Shown in pieces: positions 29,891 through 37,240 of a stretch of 37,240 nt of DNA. Source of the stretch: a virus; the IMG/VR virus record IMGVR_UViG_3300047174_000302, positions 1 through 37,240 of that record. One strand, 5' to 3'. The first letter of the stretch is position 1; each line of letters begins with the position of its first letter. Under the pieces are notes generated by a model. It worked only from the letters and a program-made list of their open reading frames with translations. It ran no database searches and was not told where the DNA came from. Both the position numbers and the translations under genes were made by a program.

Positions 29891-30400
29891 ATGGCCCTGC
29901 GCATCGATCAAATCCTGGCCATCCTCAAGGCCGCGCTCGAGGCGTTCCTCACCGGCCTCGGCCAGCCCGGTCTCGTCTCGATCGCGCGCGATCCGTTCAA
30001 CGTCTTCGAGCTGCTCAACAACGGCCCGCTCAACTACCGCGTCGTGCTCCACTGGGCCGGCGACGAGAACATCAGCGAGCTGCCCTTCGTCCCGCTCCTG
30101 CTTCACCGGCTCGAAGTCATCTTCGGCTACAACCTCGGCCTCACCGCCCGGCCGGACCTCGCGCTCATTCAGTCGGTCGGCAGCCGCCCGCCACTCTTCG
30201 AGCAGCTCGACAACCTGCGCACCACGCTGCTGGACCTCCAGTTCTCCAGCGAGCAGACGGGCGCCTATCTCGAGTACCAGCGCTGCGAGCCCATGGTCAC
30301 GCCCGACGGCGTCCCGCTCGCCGCCTACCGCATGTCCTTCGGTCTGCGCGCCGTCCCCGGCCAGGCCACCTCCACCACCACCATCCCGCCCACCAGCTAA
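29891..30400 (+). CDS. Tail-completion/neck protein candidate
   Basis: The 169-residue protein (ILAILKAALEAFLTGLGQPG, VVLHWAGDENISELPFVPLL, LALIQSVGSRPPLFEQL) is of the size and position of the Mu gp37/38-like neck proteins, or HK97 gp10-like tail-terminator proteins. A helical N-terminus then beta part is consistent. ATG 29891. No named family motif is visible, so the call is by synteny. Confidence 0.55.
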   Translation: MALRIDQILAILKAALEAFLTGLGQPGLVSIARDPFNVFELLNNGPLNYRVVLHWAGDENISELPFVPLLLHRLEVIFGYNLGLTARPDLALIQSVGSRPPLFEQLDNLRTTLLDLQFSSEQTGAYLEYQRCEPMVTPDGVPLAAYRMSFGLRAVPGQATSTTTIPPTS

Positions 30401-30406
30401 CCCGCC

Positions 30407-30769
30407 ATGCCCACGCCCGCCACGCCTCAACTCATCGGAACCGGAATTGCCAACGTCACCTGGGGTATCTCCGGGGTCGCCTACACCGGCATCTGCACGT
30501 CGATCAGCGTCAAGCGCGACGGCGAGCAGACCGTCATCTATGACGGCAACGGATTCACCATCGGCCAGATCCTCTTCGACGATCACGACGAGGCCACGAT
30601 CGAGATGGTGTTGCAGACCACCGACACCATCCCCACGCGCGGCGCCCTGGTCACCATCGCCGGCCAGACGGGCCACATCATCCAGAACATCGAGAAGATG
30701 TATTCGTGGAAGGACATGGCCAAGTGGCGTTTCACCAGCAAGCGCTTCGTCAACCTGGCCACGTCCTAA
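30407..30769 (+). CDS. Small tail protein (tube-like candidate)
   Basis: The 120-residue beta-rich protein (ITSISVKRDGEQTVIYDGNG-like middle, TIGQILFDDHDEATIEMVLQ, GALVTIAGQTGHIIQNIEK) follows the neck gene by six bases and precedes the chaperones. The position and beta pattern suit a short tail tube protein or tail-terminator, but it is shorter than usual for tubes. Confidence 0.48.
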   Translation: MPTPATPQLIGTGIANVTWGISGVAYTGICTSISVKRDGEQTVIYDGNGFTIGQILFDDHDEATIEMVLQTTDTIPTRGALVTIAGQTGHIIQNIEKMYSWKDMAKWRFTSKRFVNLATS

Positions 30770-30796
30770 CCGGCGCCGACGCCACCAGGAGAAAAC

Positions 30797-31333
30797 ATGG
30801 AAACCGAATCACCATCGGTCGAGGAAGGCGCGCCGGATGCCGAGCTGATCCAGGGCACCGACCCGGCCAAGCTGCAGGAGATGCACGAGCGGCTCGCCGC
30901 CGCCTCGAGCAAGACGCCGGCGGTCGCCCGCCACGCGCTCGCGCCGTCGGCGTTGCAAGGCCCCGGCCTGCGCCTGCACGTCTACACCGTCCAGACGCAG
31001 ATCAACCTCGAGCAGCTCTACTCGCCCTTCGTTCGCCGCGGCCAGGCGCAGAAGGAAATCAGCTTCGCCGAAGTCCGCAACGCGCTCTGGGCCATGTCCG
31101 TGCCCGACGAGCAGGTAGAGGATTTGCTCTACGCCGGCGGCGACACGTTGCGCCACGTGCTCAGCGCGTTCGGCGCCTCCATCCCCATGGGCCAGCTTGC
31201 GCCCCTGGCCGCGCTCATCAACGAGAACATCGCGCGCGCCTTCGAGCCCAGCGCGCACCTCAACCCGCCGCACAAGGAGGGCGAGACCAGCACAAATTTT
31301 ACAGCTCCGGCAACGGCGCCGGCTGGCTCCTGA
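30797..31333 (+). CDS. Tail assembly chaperone, short form (gpG-type)
   Basis: The 178-residue helical protein (ELIQGTDPAKLQEMHERLAA, LHVYTVQTQINLEQLYSPFV, ISFAEVRNALWAMSVPDEQ) sits between the tail tube candidate and the tape measure, where siphophages encode the G/GT tail chaperones. Near its end it crosses a slippery heptamer (31294-31300); zero-frame reading continues 10 more codons to stop at 31333. ATG 30797, ribosome site AGGAGA upstream. Confidence 0.75.
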   Translation: METESPSVEEGAPDAELIQGTDPAKLQEMHERLAAASSKTPAVARHALAPSALQGPGLRLHVYTVQTQINLEQLYSPFVRRGQAQKEISFAEVRNALWAMSVPDEQVEDLLYAGGDTLRHVLSAFGASIPMGQLAPLAALINENIARAFEPSAHLNPPHKEGETSTNFTAPATAPAGS

Positions 31334-31485
31334 CGCTGATCGACACGCTGGCCAACGAGTACGGCTGGCCGCGTCGCGAGATCCGCCGCACGCCGCTGGC
31401 CGAGGCCCGGGCCCTGCGCACCGCCATCGCCCTCCGCCACGGCTGGGAGTGGGGCGAGCCCAGTTACATCGAACGCGAAACTTGA
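30797..31485 (+). CDS. Tail assembly chaperone, -1 frameshift long form (GT-type)
   Basis: A -1 slip at A AAT TTT (31294-31300) joins the first 168 residues to 61 residues of the overlapping frame starting at base 31300. These read YSSGNGAGWLLTLIDTLANE then YGWPRREIRRTPLAEARALR, and the frame ends at 31485. Coordinates are join(30797..31300,31300..31485), 229 residues. The extra domain has clear protein-like helices, contrasting with the short zero-frame tail. In siphophages the long form helps load the tape measure with the tube. The tape measure starts ten bases after its stop. Confidence 0.8.
31294..31325 (+). promoter_or_regulatory. Programmed -1 frameshift site with downstream hairpin
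   Basis: AAATTTT at 31294-31300 lies exactly in frame as A AAT TTT, an ideal X-XXY-YYZ slippery heptamer. Six bases later CCGGC (31307-31311) pairs with GCCGG (31318-31322) around a six-base loop, and CAG (31302-31304) can pair with CTG (31323-31325) across a two-base bulge. Spacing and structure fit known phage tail chaperone sites. Confidence 0.82.
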
Positions 31486-31494
31486 CCAACGCAC

Positions 31495-33951
31495 ATGCCT
31501 GATCCCGTCTACGCCTCCACGATCACGTTGGATGGATCGCAGTACCTGGCGACCAACGCCAAGGTGCTCGAGGCCACGGCGAAGATCGATGCGTCGCTGG
31601 CCCGGCTGCGCGCGCAATTCGCCCAGATCCTCACCGCCCTCGCGCCGCTGCAGGCTGGCCTGGGGGCCGCTGCCGCCGCCCTGGGCGCGTTGGGCAACGA
31701 CCGGGCCACGGATAGCCTCCGTAGCGTCTCCGGCGCGCTGGCGGGCATCACCGAGCGCGCGGAGGGTGCTGCCATCGCGCTGGAGGATGTGGCCAACGAG
31801 GCTTCCGGCGCCGGCAGTGCGCTGGAAGGCGATGAAGGTCCCGGTGATGAGTCCGCGCAGCATCCGCGCAGCGATGGACCGGGCCGGCCCCACCGCGGTG
31901 CTGAGCGCGTGGAGGATTTCGCCAGCCACGTTCACACCGTCGGCGCCGGCGCGGCGGCGGTGGGCGCCCTCGATGTGCAGCAAACCGCCCTGCGCGGCGT
32001 CGAGCAGGAGGAGCGCCGGGTGGAGCAAACGACACGCGAGCTGGCCGAGGCCGTCACGCGCGAGTCCTCAGCCCATCAGGTCGCTTCCGTCTCCGCGCAC
32101 GAGCAATCCACCGCGTTGACCGAGACGGCCGCGCGCCAGGAGCACGCCGCCGCCTCCACCCATCGGCTCGCCCAGGAAACGCGCGATGCCGGCCTTGGCT
32201 TCCGTGGCCTGGGAGAGAACGCCAGAAAAGCGGGCGAACTCATCCGCGATGCACTCCTCGCCGTGCCCGAGGTCGCCGCCGTGGTTGGCGTCTTTGCCTC
32301 GCTCGAGGAGGTGACCAAGAAGATCAGCGAGAGCTTCAGCTATGGGGACCAGCTTAACGCCATGGCGCGGGAGACGGGCCAATCCGCCGAGGCCATCGCC
32401 GCGCTGCGCCGCACCTTCCAGTACTTCGATGTGGATGCCGGCAGCGTCACCACCACGCTCTTCATGATGCAGCGTGCCCTCGGCGGCGTGAGCGATGGCG
32501 GGGAGCCCACCGCCGCCGCCTTTGGCCGCATTGGCCTTTCCATCCAGCAGCTCAAGGCCATGGAGGCACCCGAGGCCTTCGCTGCCATCCAGCGCGGCCT
32601 TGCCACCCTGCCGGACCAGGCGGACCGCGCCAACGTGGCCATGAAGATCTTCGGCCGCTCCGCGCTCGAGGTGCAATCCATCCTCAACGCCAGCCCGGCC
32701 GACTTCGCCGAGTCCATGAGCGCCGCCCGGGAATACGCCAACGTCATGGGCTCCAATGCCGGCATGTTTGAGGAGATCGAGCGCAAGTTTTTCGTCCTGA
32801 ACGAGCAGGTTGAAACCGTCTTCGCCAAGATCGCCGGCGCGCTCGCTCCGGCCATTGGCCAGGTGCTCGATCTCGTCAACCAGGTCGACTTTTCCAAATG
32901 GGGCGACGGCATCGCCGGCGCGATTCGCTTCCTCACGAATGCCTTTGGCAGCGGCCAGATCACCGACCTCATCGGCACCGGCCTGCGCCTCGCCTTCGAG
33001 GAGGCGGTCAACTTTCTCGTCAATGCCCTGGCCGGCATCCCGGACCTGCTCAACGCGATCGACGATCAGATCTTCAACCCCGACAAGTGGACGGGCATCG
33101 CCCAGATGCTTAAGGGTGCGGCCGAGGCGTTCGGCGCCGGCATGATGGAGGCGGTCAAGGGCCCGATCAACGCCATCATCAGCGCGGCCAACTATCTTCC
33201 CGACAAGGCCGTCGCGCGTCAGGCGCTGGGCAGCCAGCTCAAGATTGTGGGGGACCTCCAAAAGCAGGTCGCCGCCGACGACTCCCACATTGAAGGGCTC
33301 GGCAACCAGCGCGATCAGCACAAGTGGGGTACGCCGGAGTATCAGCACTTTGACGAACTTCTCAAGGCGGCAGGGGAGCGGCGGGATCGAGATCAAAACG
33401 AGGCCAGCAAGCAGGTTGCTGCCATGCAGGACATGGCTGCAACCGCTAAGGAGTCCTTCTCCGACTACGTCGCCAGTCACCAGAACGACGACATCACCCT
33501 CGGCGGCAAGAGCCACGACCAGCTCGTCGCCGATTCCGGCACGGATATCACCGAGGGATCAGCCAAGGCCAGTGCCGATCTGGCGCCGATCGGCGACGCG
33601 ATCAAGTCCATTTTCTCCGAGGGCAAAGGCCTCCAGCTCTTCACTGACAACCCCGACCTCCGCGCGAGGCTGGCCGATCTTTACAAGATTCTCTCCGCCA
33701 TCCCCAAGGCGGACGATGTCGCCAAGCGCGCCGCGCCCGCGATCAACGAGCAGACCGGCTACAACTACAAGCTGCCCGAGGGCGATCGCCTAGCCAAGGT
33801 CGGTCTCTTCCTCGGCTCCGCCGCCGCCTCGCCCGGCTTGAGCGAACTGCGCCGCACCGCCAACGCCACCGAGGCGACGGCGAAGGCTGTCGCCCGGATC
33901 GTGAACGTTACGGGCGGCCGTCCAGGCCAGACCACCGCCGTTTACATGTAA
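31495..33951 (+). CDS. Tail tape measure protein
   Basis: The 818-residue protein is the longest of the tail region and lies just after the chaperones. It is mostly Ala-rich helical/coiled-coil, with a hydrophobic section (ELIRDALLAVPEVAAVVGVF, near residues 244-263) as in tape measures. A tail-measure-like domain (DQLNAMARETGQSAEAIAAL; FGRSALEVQSILNASPADFA) covers about 280-420. The tape measure sets tail length and helps deliver DNA. A stretch near residues 110-145 is Gly/Pro/Asp/His-rich and differs from the rest. ATG 31495. Confidence 0.82.
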   Translation: MPDPVYASTITLDGSQYLATNAKVLEATAKIDASLARLRAQFAQILTALAPLQAGLGAAAAALGALGNDRATDSLRSVSGALAGITERAEGAAIALEDVANEASGAGSALEGDEGPGDESAQHPRSDGPGRPHRGAERVEDFASHVHTVGAGAAAVGALDVQQTALRGVEQEERRVEQTTRELAEAVTRESSAHQVASVSAHEQSTALTETAARQEHAAASTHRLAQETRDAGLGFRGLGENARKAGELIRDALLAVPEVAAVVGVFASLEEVTKKISESFSYGDQLNAMARETGQSAEAIAALRRTFQYFDVDAGSVTTTLFMMQRALGGVSDGGEPTAAAFGRIGLSIQQLKAMEAPEAFAAIQRGLATLPDQADRANVAMKIFGRSALEVQSILNASPADFAESMSAAREYANVMGSNAGMFEEIERKFFVLNEQVETVFAKIAGALAPAIGQVLDLVNQVDFSKWGDGIAGAIRFLTNAFGSGQITDLIGTGLRLAFEEAVNFLVNALAGIPDLLNAIDDQIFNPDKWTGIAQMLKGAAEAFGAGMMEAVKGPINAIISAANYLPDKAVARQALGSQLKIVGDLQKQVAADDSHIEGLGNQRDQHKWGTPEYQHFDELLKAAGERRDRDQNEASKQVAAMQDMAATAKESFSDYVASHQNDDITLGGKSHDQLVADSGTDITEGSAKASADLAPIGDAIKSIFSEGKGLQLFTDNPDLRARLADLYKILSAIPKADDVAKRAAPAINEQTGYNYKLPEGDRLAKVGLFLGSAAASPGLSELRRTANATEATAKAVARIVNVTGGRPGQTTAVYM

Positions 33952-33958
33952 AATCGCC

Positions 33959-34798
33959 ATGGCCGCTCCCTCCCTCCCCAAGATCATCGGCCTCTTCGGC
34001 CTGACCGAGGCGCCCGACTCCCCGCACGAGCGGCAGGATTCCACCAAGAGCACCATCACCCGCATCTACGAGGGCACCTACGCCCAGGCCCAGGGCGGCC
34101 AGCCCGAGATCGGCGACACCTTCAGCGATCTCCCCGGCGACGTCATCGTCGTCGGCACCGACCTCCAGAAGCAGCCCGGCTACAAGGGTCGCCTCACCAT
34201 CGACCTGGAGACGCCCTACACCACCAGCTACGAGCTCGAGTGGGTGGAGATCGATGAGGCGCTCATCCAGAACCCCATGTTCTGGAGCACGGACGCCGGC
34301 AACACCACGAGCGGATCCAGCGCCCTCACGCTGCAGGACCGCTCCATGATTGACATGTGGGAGCGCGAGGATGACCCCGCCTACAAGCTCGCCTACCAGT
34401 TCAAGGTCCTGCAGGGCGCCGCCTCCACCGCGATCGGCACGGCCACGGCCACGAGCACCAACGTCGCCATCACCGGCTACACCGGCACGTTCAACATTTA
34501 CACGCTTTCCACCAATGGCCAGGTCTACGCCAAGAAGCGACTGCGCGGGGAGGAGGCCTACCGCATCTGGGCGCCCGTCATCCGCGAGACGAGCGAGACG
34601 CTGGACGCCCCGCCCGCCACCAAGTGCGGCGTGCTGGAGAACCCGCCCAGCGAGGCCGGCGACCTCATCCCCGCCGGCTACGTCTGGCAAAGAAGTGCGG
34701 ACCGCTCCACCCGCACCGGCCTCTACGGCAAGTATCGCCGCCAGCGCGAGTGGCAGGGCGCGCTCTTCATCGACACGGACCTCTACCCCTCCAGCTAA
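33959..34798 (+). CDS. Tail-associated protein of unknown function
   Basis: The 279-residue protein is not in a family I can name. It reads LPKIIGLFGLTEAPDSPHER at the start, has a repetitive beta section rich in Thr/Ser/Gly (ATATSTNVAITGYTGTFNIY) and ends WQGALFIDTDLYPSS. Located directly after the tape measure on the same strand, it should be a distal-tail or tip protein. Similar uncharacterised genes occur at this place in verrucomicrobial prophages. ATG 33959. Confidence 0.6.
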   Translation: MAAPSLPKIIGLFGLTEAPDSPHERQDSTKSTITRIYEGTYAQAQGGQPEIGDTFSDLPGDVIVVGTDLQKQPGYKGRLTIDLETPYTTSYELEWVEIDEALIQNPMFWSTDAGNTTSGSSALTLQDRSMIDMWEREDDPAYKLAYQFKVLQGAASTAIGTATATSTNVAITGYTGTFNIYTLSTNGQVYAKKRLRGEEAYRIWAPVIRETSETLDAPPATKCGVLENPPSEAGDLIPAGYVWQRSADRSTRTGLYGKYRRQREWQGALFIDTDLYPSS

Positions 34799-34804
34799 GG
34801 AAAC

Positions 34805-35422
34805 ATGCTCGGCCTGCCCAACGAACCGCAACCCGGCCAGCCCATCATTGCGGCGGACATCTACCGCGCGGTGCGCTACGTCAAGAACACCACGCCGCGC
34901 CAGGCGTCCGGCATCCTGCGCCGCGGCGGCTCCGGCGGCAACACCCTGCGCCCCATCACGAGGCTCCCTGTCCGCCAGTGGCCGACAGGGGGCGTAGCCT
35001 CGTGGACCTTCAAGCTCTACAATACGAGCCAGGGAGCCACCGGCCAGATCCAGGTTAACGGCAACGACAACCTTGTCGCCCAGCTCAACGGCGTCATCGC
35101 CAAGGTCAACAGCACGGCTAACAACATTAAAACTGGGGGCGCCTATCCGCAGCTCTCCATCACCGGCAACGGGTATGTCTACGCCTACTGCACCCTATCG
35201 ACCTCCAGCGGTAGCACATCCATCTCCGAAATCGACATCTACTACCAGGGCAGCCAGCCGTCGCCGCTCACCGACGCGATGACCTATGCGTGGGTCTTGC
35301 TCGGCACGATCAGTGACTACAGCTCGGGCTCTGATGGTAATGTGACCTTTACTTTGGCCAACGCGCAAACCACCGGTTACTCGCAATTCATGGTCTGCGG
35401 AACCAATGCCTATGCGTGGTGA
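34805..35422 (+). CDS. Tail protein, Gly/Ser/Thr-rich
   Basis: The 205-residue protein (NEPQPGQPIIAADIYRAVRY, GSGGNTLRPITRLPVR, then beta-rich GNGYVYAYCTLSTSSGS) is probably a distal-tail or fibre-base protein, by its beta-rich repetitive nature and location. It starts six bases after the preceding stop. No enzymatic motif is visible. Confidence 0.58.
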   Translation: MLGLPNEPQPGQPIIAADIYRAVRYVKNTTPRQASGILRRGGSGGNTLRPITRLPVRQWPTGGVASWTFKLYNTSQGATGQIQVNGNDNLVAQLNGVIAKVNSTANNIKTGGAYPQLSITGNGYVYAYCTLSTSSGSTSISEIDIYYQGSQPSPLTDAMTYAWVLLGTISDYSSGSDGNVTFTLANAQTTGYSQFMVCGTNAYAW

Positions 35423-35425
35423 TCC

Positions 35426-36001
35426 GTGAGCAATTTCCCCGGTCCTTGTTTGGACTCCATACTGTCGGTAAGTTCTCCGTCCCACGCCAGAATATCGGCG
35501 ACGTTTAACGGCGTGAATGCTACTTCGAGTGCCTATACCTGTACTGCTCCGTATTCGGTTGGAACGGTGACTATAACGGAAACCGTCAATGGAGAGACGA
35601 GCGGAGAAGCCTTCAACCCACCGGCGTCAGGACAGGATGGATTTTCGGTCTCGAAGAATGGATGCTGCGGATGCAAAGAGATTAGCCCCGTGGGCACGCT
35701 CCCCGCCAACGGCACGATAACGTACACCTGCGCAACTACCTGTCCGGATGGCAGACAAGGGTGCGGCGCGGGTTATCCAGAGATCCTTCCGGCGGACATG
35801 TACTTAGAAGTTAGTATCGAATCTAGCGTGGGAGAAGACGGGCAGTGTACTTATAAGATCGGAGTGTACTGCGGGATTCTAGGCATAGATTGTAGTACGA
35901 GCGTTTCAGGCCTTACGTGGGACGACCTGATTTCAAGTCACACGATAACAAAAACCTCTGGTTATATAACCGCCGTGATAACCGTCGAGTTCGACGCATG
36001 A
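35426..36001 (+). CDS. Cys-rich, AT-richer tail protein
   Basis: The 191-residue protein contains 11 Cys residues, including a GCCGC cluster near residues 78-82 and CATTCPDGRQGC near 101-112. It otherwise has a Ser/Thr-rich beta pattern (TVTITETVNGETSGEAF). Its GC content is near 50 % by eye against about 65 % for its neighbours, and codon use differs, so it is probably a later acquisition. It may be a disulphide- or metal-bound adhesin of the tail. GTG 35426. Confidence 0.58.
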   Translation: MSNFPGPCLDSILSVSSPSHARISATFNGVNATSSAYTCTAPYSVGTVTITETVNGETSGEAFNPPASGQDGFSVSKNGCCGCKEISPVGTLPANGTITYTCATTCPDGRQGCGAGYPEILPADMYLEVSIESSVGEDGQCTYKIGVYCGILGIDCSTSVSGLTWDDLISSHTITKTSGYITAVITVEFDA

Positions 36002-36414
36002 GCTACACGCGCAGGAAAAACGGCGTGGTCGTTTTCCATAGCGACGCGGATTACCCGCCGTCGCCACGGCTCCTCAAAAGAATCTCAGAGCAAGGGGCGA
36101 CATCGGCCACGCCTCCGCCTCTTCAAGACAAGGATGAGCAGGGCCGCGCGGCGTGGGCATGGCTGCACGCGGAGGCCGCCAAGGGACACCTCACCGCCGC
36201 GCGCCTGCAAACGGAGTTCCGGCCCATGATCCCCGCCTACGGCTGCGCCTGCCTGCGCGAATGGGATGCCGTGCTCGCCAGCATCCCCTTCCGCGCGGCC
36301 GATCAATTTGCCTGGTCGGTCGAAGTTCATAACGCCGTGAGTGCGCGCATCCCCGGCAAGCCGCAGTTCACTGTGGATCAGGCCCGCGCCGTGCTGCTGA
36401 TCCGGCCTCAGTGA
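35998..36414 (+). CDS. Small tail-region protein with CxC and HN-x-V...GKP motif
   Basis: The 138-residue protein has a helical core (EQGRAAWAWLHAEAAKGHLT) and a conserved ending: IPAYGCACLREWDAVLASIP with Cys83-x-Cys85, then FAWSVEVHNAVSARIPGKPQ at residues 105-123. The HNxVxxxxGKP piece resembles one seen in Erv1/ALR sulfhydryl oxidases, though the flavin-binding CxxC layout is not clearly present. It overlaps the Cys-rich gene (ATGA), suggesting they work together, possibly in disulphide or assembly chemistry. It is followed by a 40-base gap. Confidence 0.55.
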   Translation: MSYTRRKNGVVVFHSDADYPPSPRLLKRISEQGATSATPPPLQDKDEQGRAAWAWLHAEAAKGHLTAARLQTEFRPMIPAYGCACLREWDAVLASIPFRAADQFAWSVEVHNAVSARIPGKPQFTVDQARAVLLIRPQ

Positions 36415-36454
36415 TTCGCGCTTAGCCGCTCCGCGATGACATCGTTCCGTCACC

Positions 36455-37240
36455 ATGGCGGAAGGCGTCGCGAACCTCTACTTCGACTTCGGCGCCTACG
36501 CCGCGCCCAGCCGCTGCATCCTCAGCGGCCTCACCTCCAGCACCCCGCAGACGGACTGGGGCTTCGTCGCGGGGGACCAGCTCCAGCTCGTCCTCTGGCC
36601 GCGCAACATCCCCGCCGCCATCGGCGGCGCCACCACCACCCAGCGCCTCAACCTCGGCTCCATCATCGTCACCGGCAAGCCCACCACCAACCTTGCCGCC
36701 ACCACGCTCTTCTTCGAGGCCATCAACTTCGTCGAGGCCAACACGGAGGAGGACGACAGCGGCGACTGGTCTTACACCGGCTACCTCAACCTCAACACCA
36801 CCGAGCTCATCGCCGCCGTCGGCAGTGAGGAAAGCACGCCCTTCCTCCTCGTCATCGACGTCATCGACTCCACCGGCAAGCCCCAGCGCTGGCTCGCCGA
36901 GATCACCGTCTACAACCCCGTCTACACCGGCAGCGAGGGCAGCCCCACGCCTGCCACCCCCGCGTTCTGGACCGCCGCGCAGACCCAGCTCAACTGCCTC
37001 AACAACTGGAATTTCATCACCGACACAGGCGGCGGCACGGCCACCAGCCTTAACGCCCAGCCCACCGCCGGCGCCATCGCGCTCGGCACCCAGGTCGCCC
37101 TGCGCGGGATCTCGACTGTGAACAGCGGCGGCTACTCGATCTGGGAGTACAGCACCAGCGCGCCGGCGGGCGCGGCCACCGTGCAGCCGCTCGACTACAA
37201 CGCCTCCACCAACCCCGGCAAGTGGGTCCAAGTTCTATGA
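36455..37240 (+). CDS. Terminal tail-fibre-like protein
   Basis: The 261-residue protein is beta-rich (VANLYFDFGAYAAPSRCIL; QLQLVLWPRNIPAAIGGATT; RWLAEITVYNPVYTGSEG) and ends in Gly/Ser/Thr-rich blocks (GYSIWEYSTSAPAGAATVQP). It is probably a fibre or tip protein. The gene ends exactly at the last base of the window with TGA, so it is complete, but further fibre genes, the phage's right end and its attachment site lie beyond view. Confidence 0.6.
   Translation: MAEGVANLYFDFGAYAAPSRCILSGLTSSTPQTDWGFVAGDQLQLVLWPRNIPAAIGGATTTQRLNLGSIIVTGKPTTNLAATTLFFEAINFVEANTEEDDSGDWSYTGYLNLNTTELIAAVGSEESTPFLLVIDVIDSTGKPQRWLAEITVYNPVYTGSEGSPTPATPAFWTAAQTQLNCLNNWNFITDTGGGTATSLNAQPTAGAIALGTQVALRGISTVNSGGYSIWEYSTSAPAGAATVQPLDYNASTNPGKWVQVL

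Noticed and set aside
1-37240. Mu-type terminal inverted repeats, attachment sites or tRNA genes
   Set aside because: None could be seen by eye; both outer genes stop exactly at the window edges, so the phage ends probably lie outside.

Overview
The window looks like most of a Mu-like transposable siphophage or prophage (B3/D3112-like in general plan). It carries the Mu hallmark set: a DDE transposase with its AAA+ partner (MuA/MuB), a Gam-like end protector, a gp27/gp28/gp29 packaging set, a gpF-type minor head protein, a gpG-type morphogenesis protein, a gpI-type protease/scaffold, a gpT major head protein and a gp36-type neck protein. A tail chaperone frameshift and a tape measure follow. 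No sheath or contractile baseplate gene is recognisable, so a non-contractile tail is inferred. GC is high (about 65 % or more in the core genes). The host is probably a verrucomicrobium: a secreted cargo protein next to the repressor matches a type I associate with that phylum, and several tail proteins look like those of verrucomicrobial prophages. This host call is inference, not proof.

Layout. Positions 1-10009 are read leftward. An S24-type repressor lies nearest the control region, followed 3 bp later by a secreted protein, then an AT-richer accessory pair, a DUF2730-like membrane protein, a holin-like/lipoprotein fusion, an Rz-like spanin, a GT-A glycosyltransferase-like protein, an M15 endolysin, small terminase, large terminase and portal. 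Positions 10010-10127 form the divergent control region, with palindromes and AACGGA half-sites. Positions 10128-22512 are read rightward as a tightly overlapped early operon: Cro-like protein, ParB-like protein, DUF7694-like protein, MuA, MuB, zinc-ribbon protein, AP2/NUMOD-like protein, Gam, a DnaA-domain-IV-like HTH, a possible GemA, and an accessory block (J-domain protein, ASCH protein, winged helix, papain-like protein, repeat protein). Positions 22509-37240 hold head and tail genes.

How it works together. The repressor would shut off the rightward early operon. On induction MuA and MuB would drive replicative transposition with Gam protecting DNA ends. The leftward module supplies packaging and lysis and the rightward late module supplies capsid and tail. 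The usual Mu order (lysis-terminase-portal-gpF-gpI-gpT in one direction) is broken here, because lysis, terminase and portal run in the opposite direction downstream of the repressor.

Most notable points: a roughly 720-bp diverged tandem duplication that produces a stand-alone N-terminal gpI; a textbook A-AAT-TTT frameshift with a hairpin in the tail chaperone; a gpF head protein fused to an HELAHW metallopeptidase domain; a glutamate in place of the second catalytic aspartate of MuA; a hexamer/18-mer coding repeat; and a repressor whose last codons serve as the ribosome site of the cargo gene. The window starts and ends exactly at stop codons of converging outer genes, and no Mu-type terminal repeats or attachment sites are visible. 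No stretch longer than 300 bases lacks a gene.
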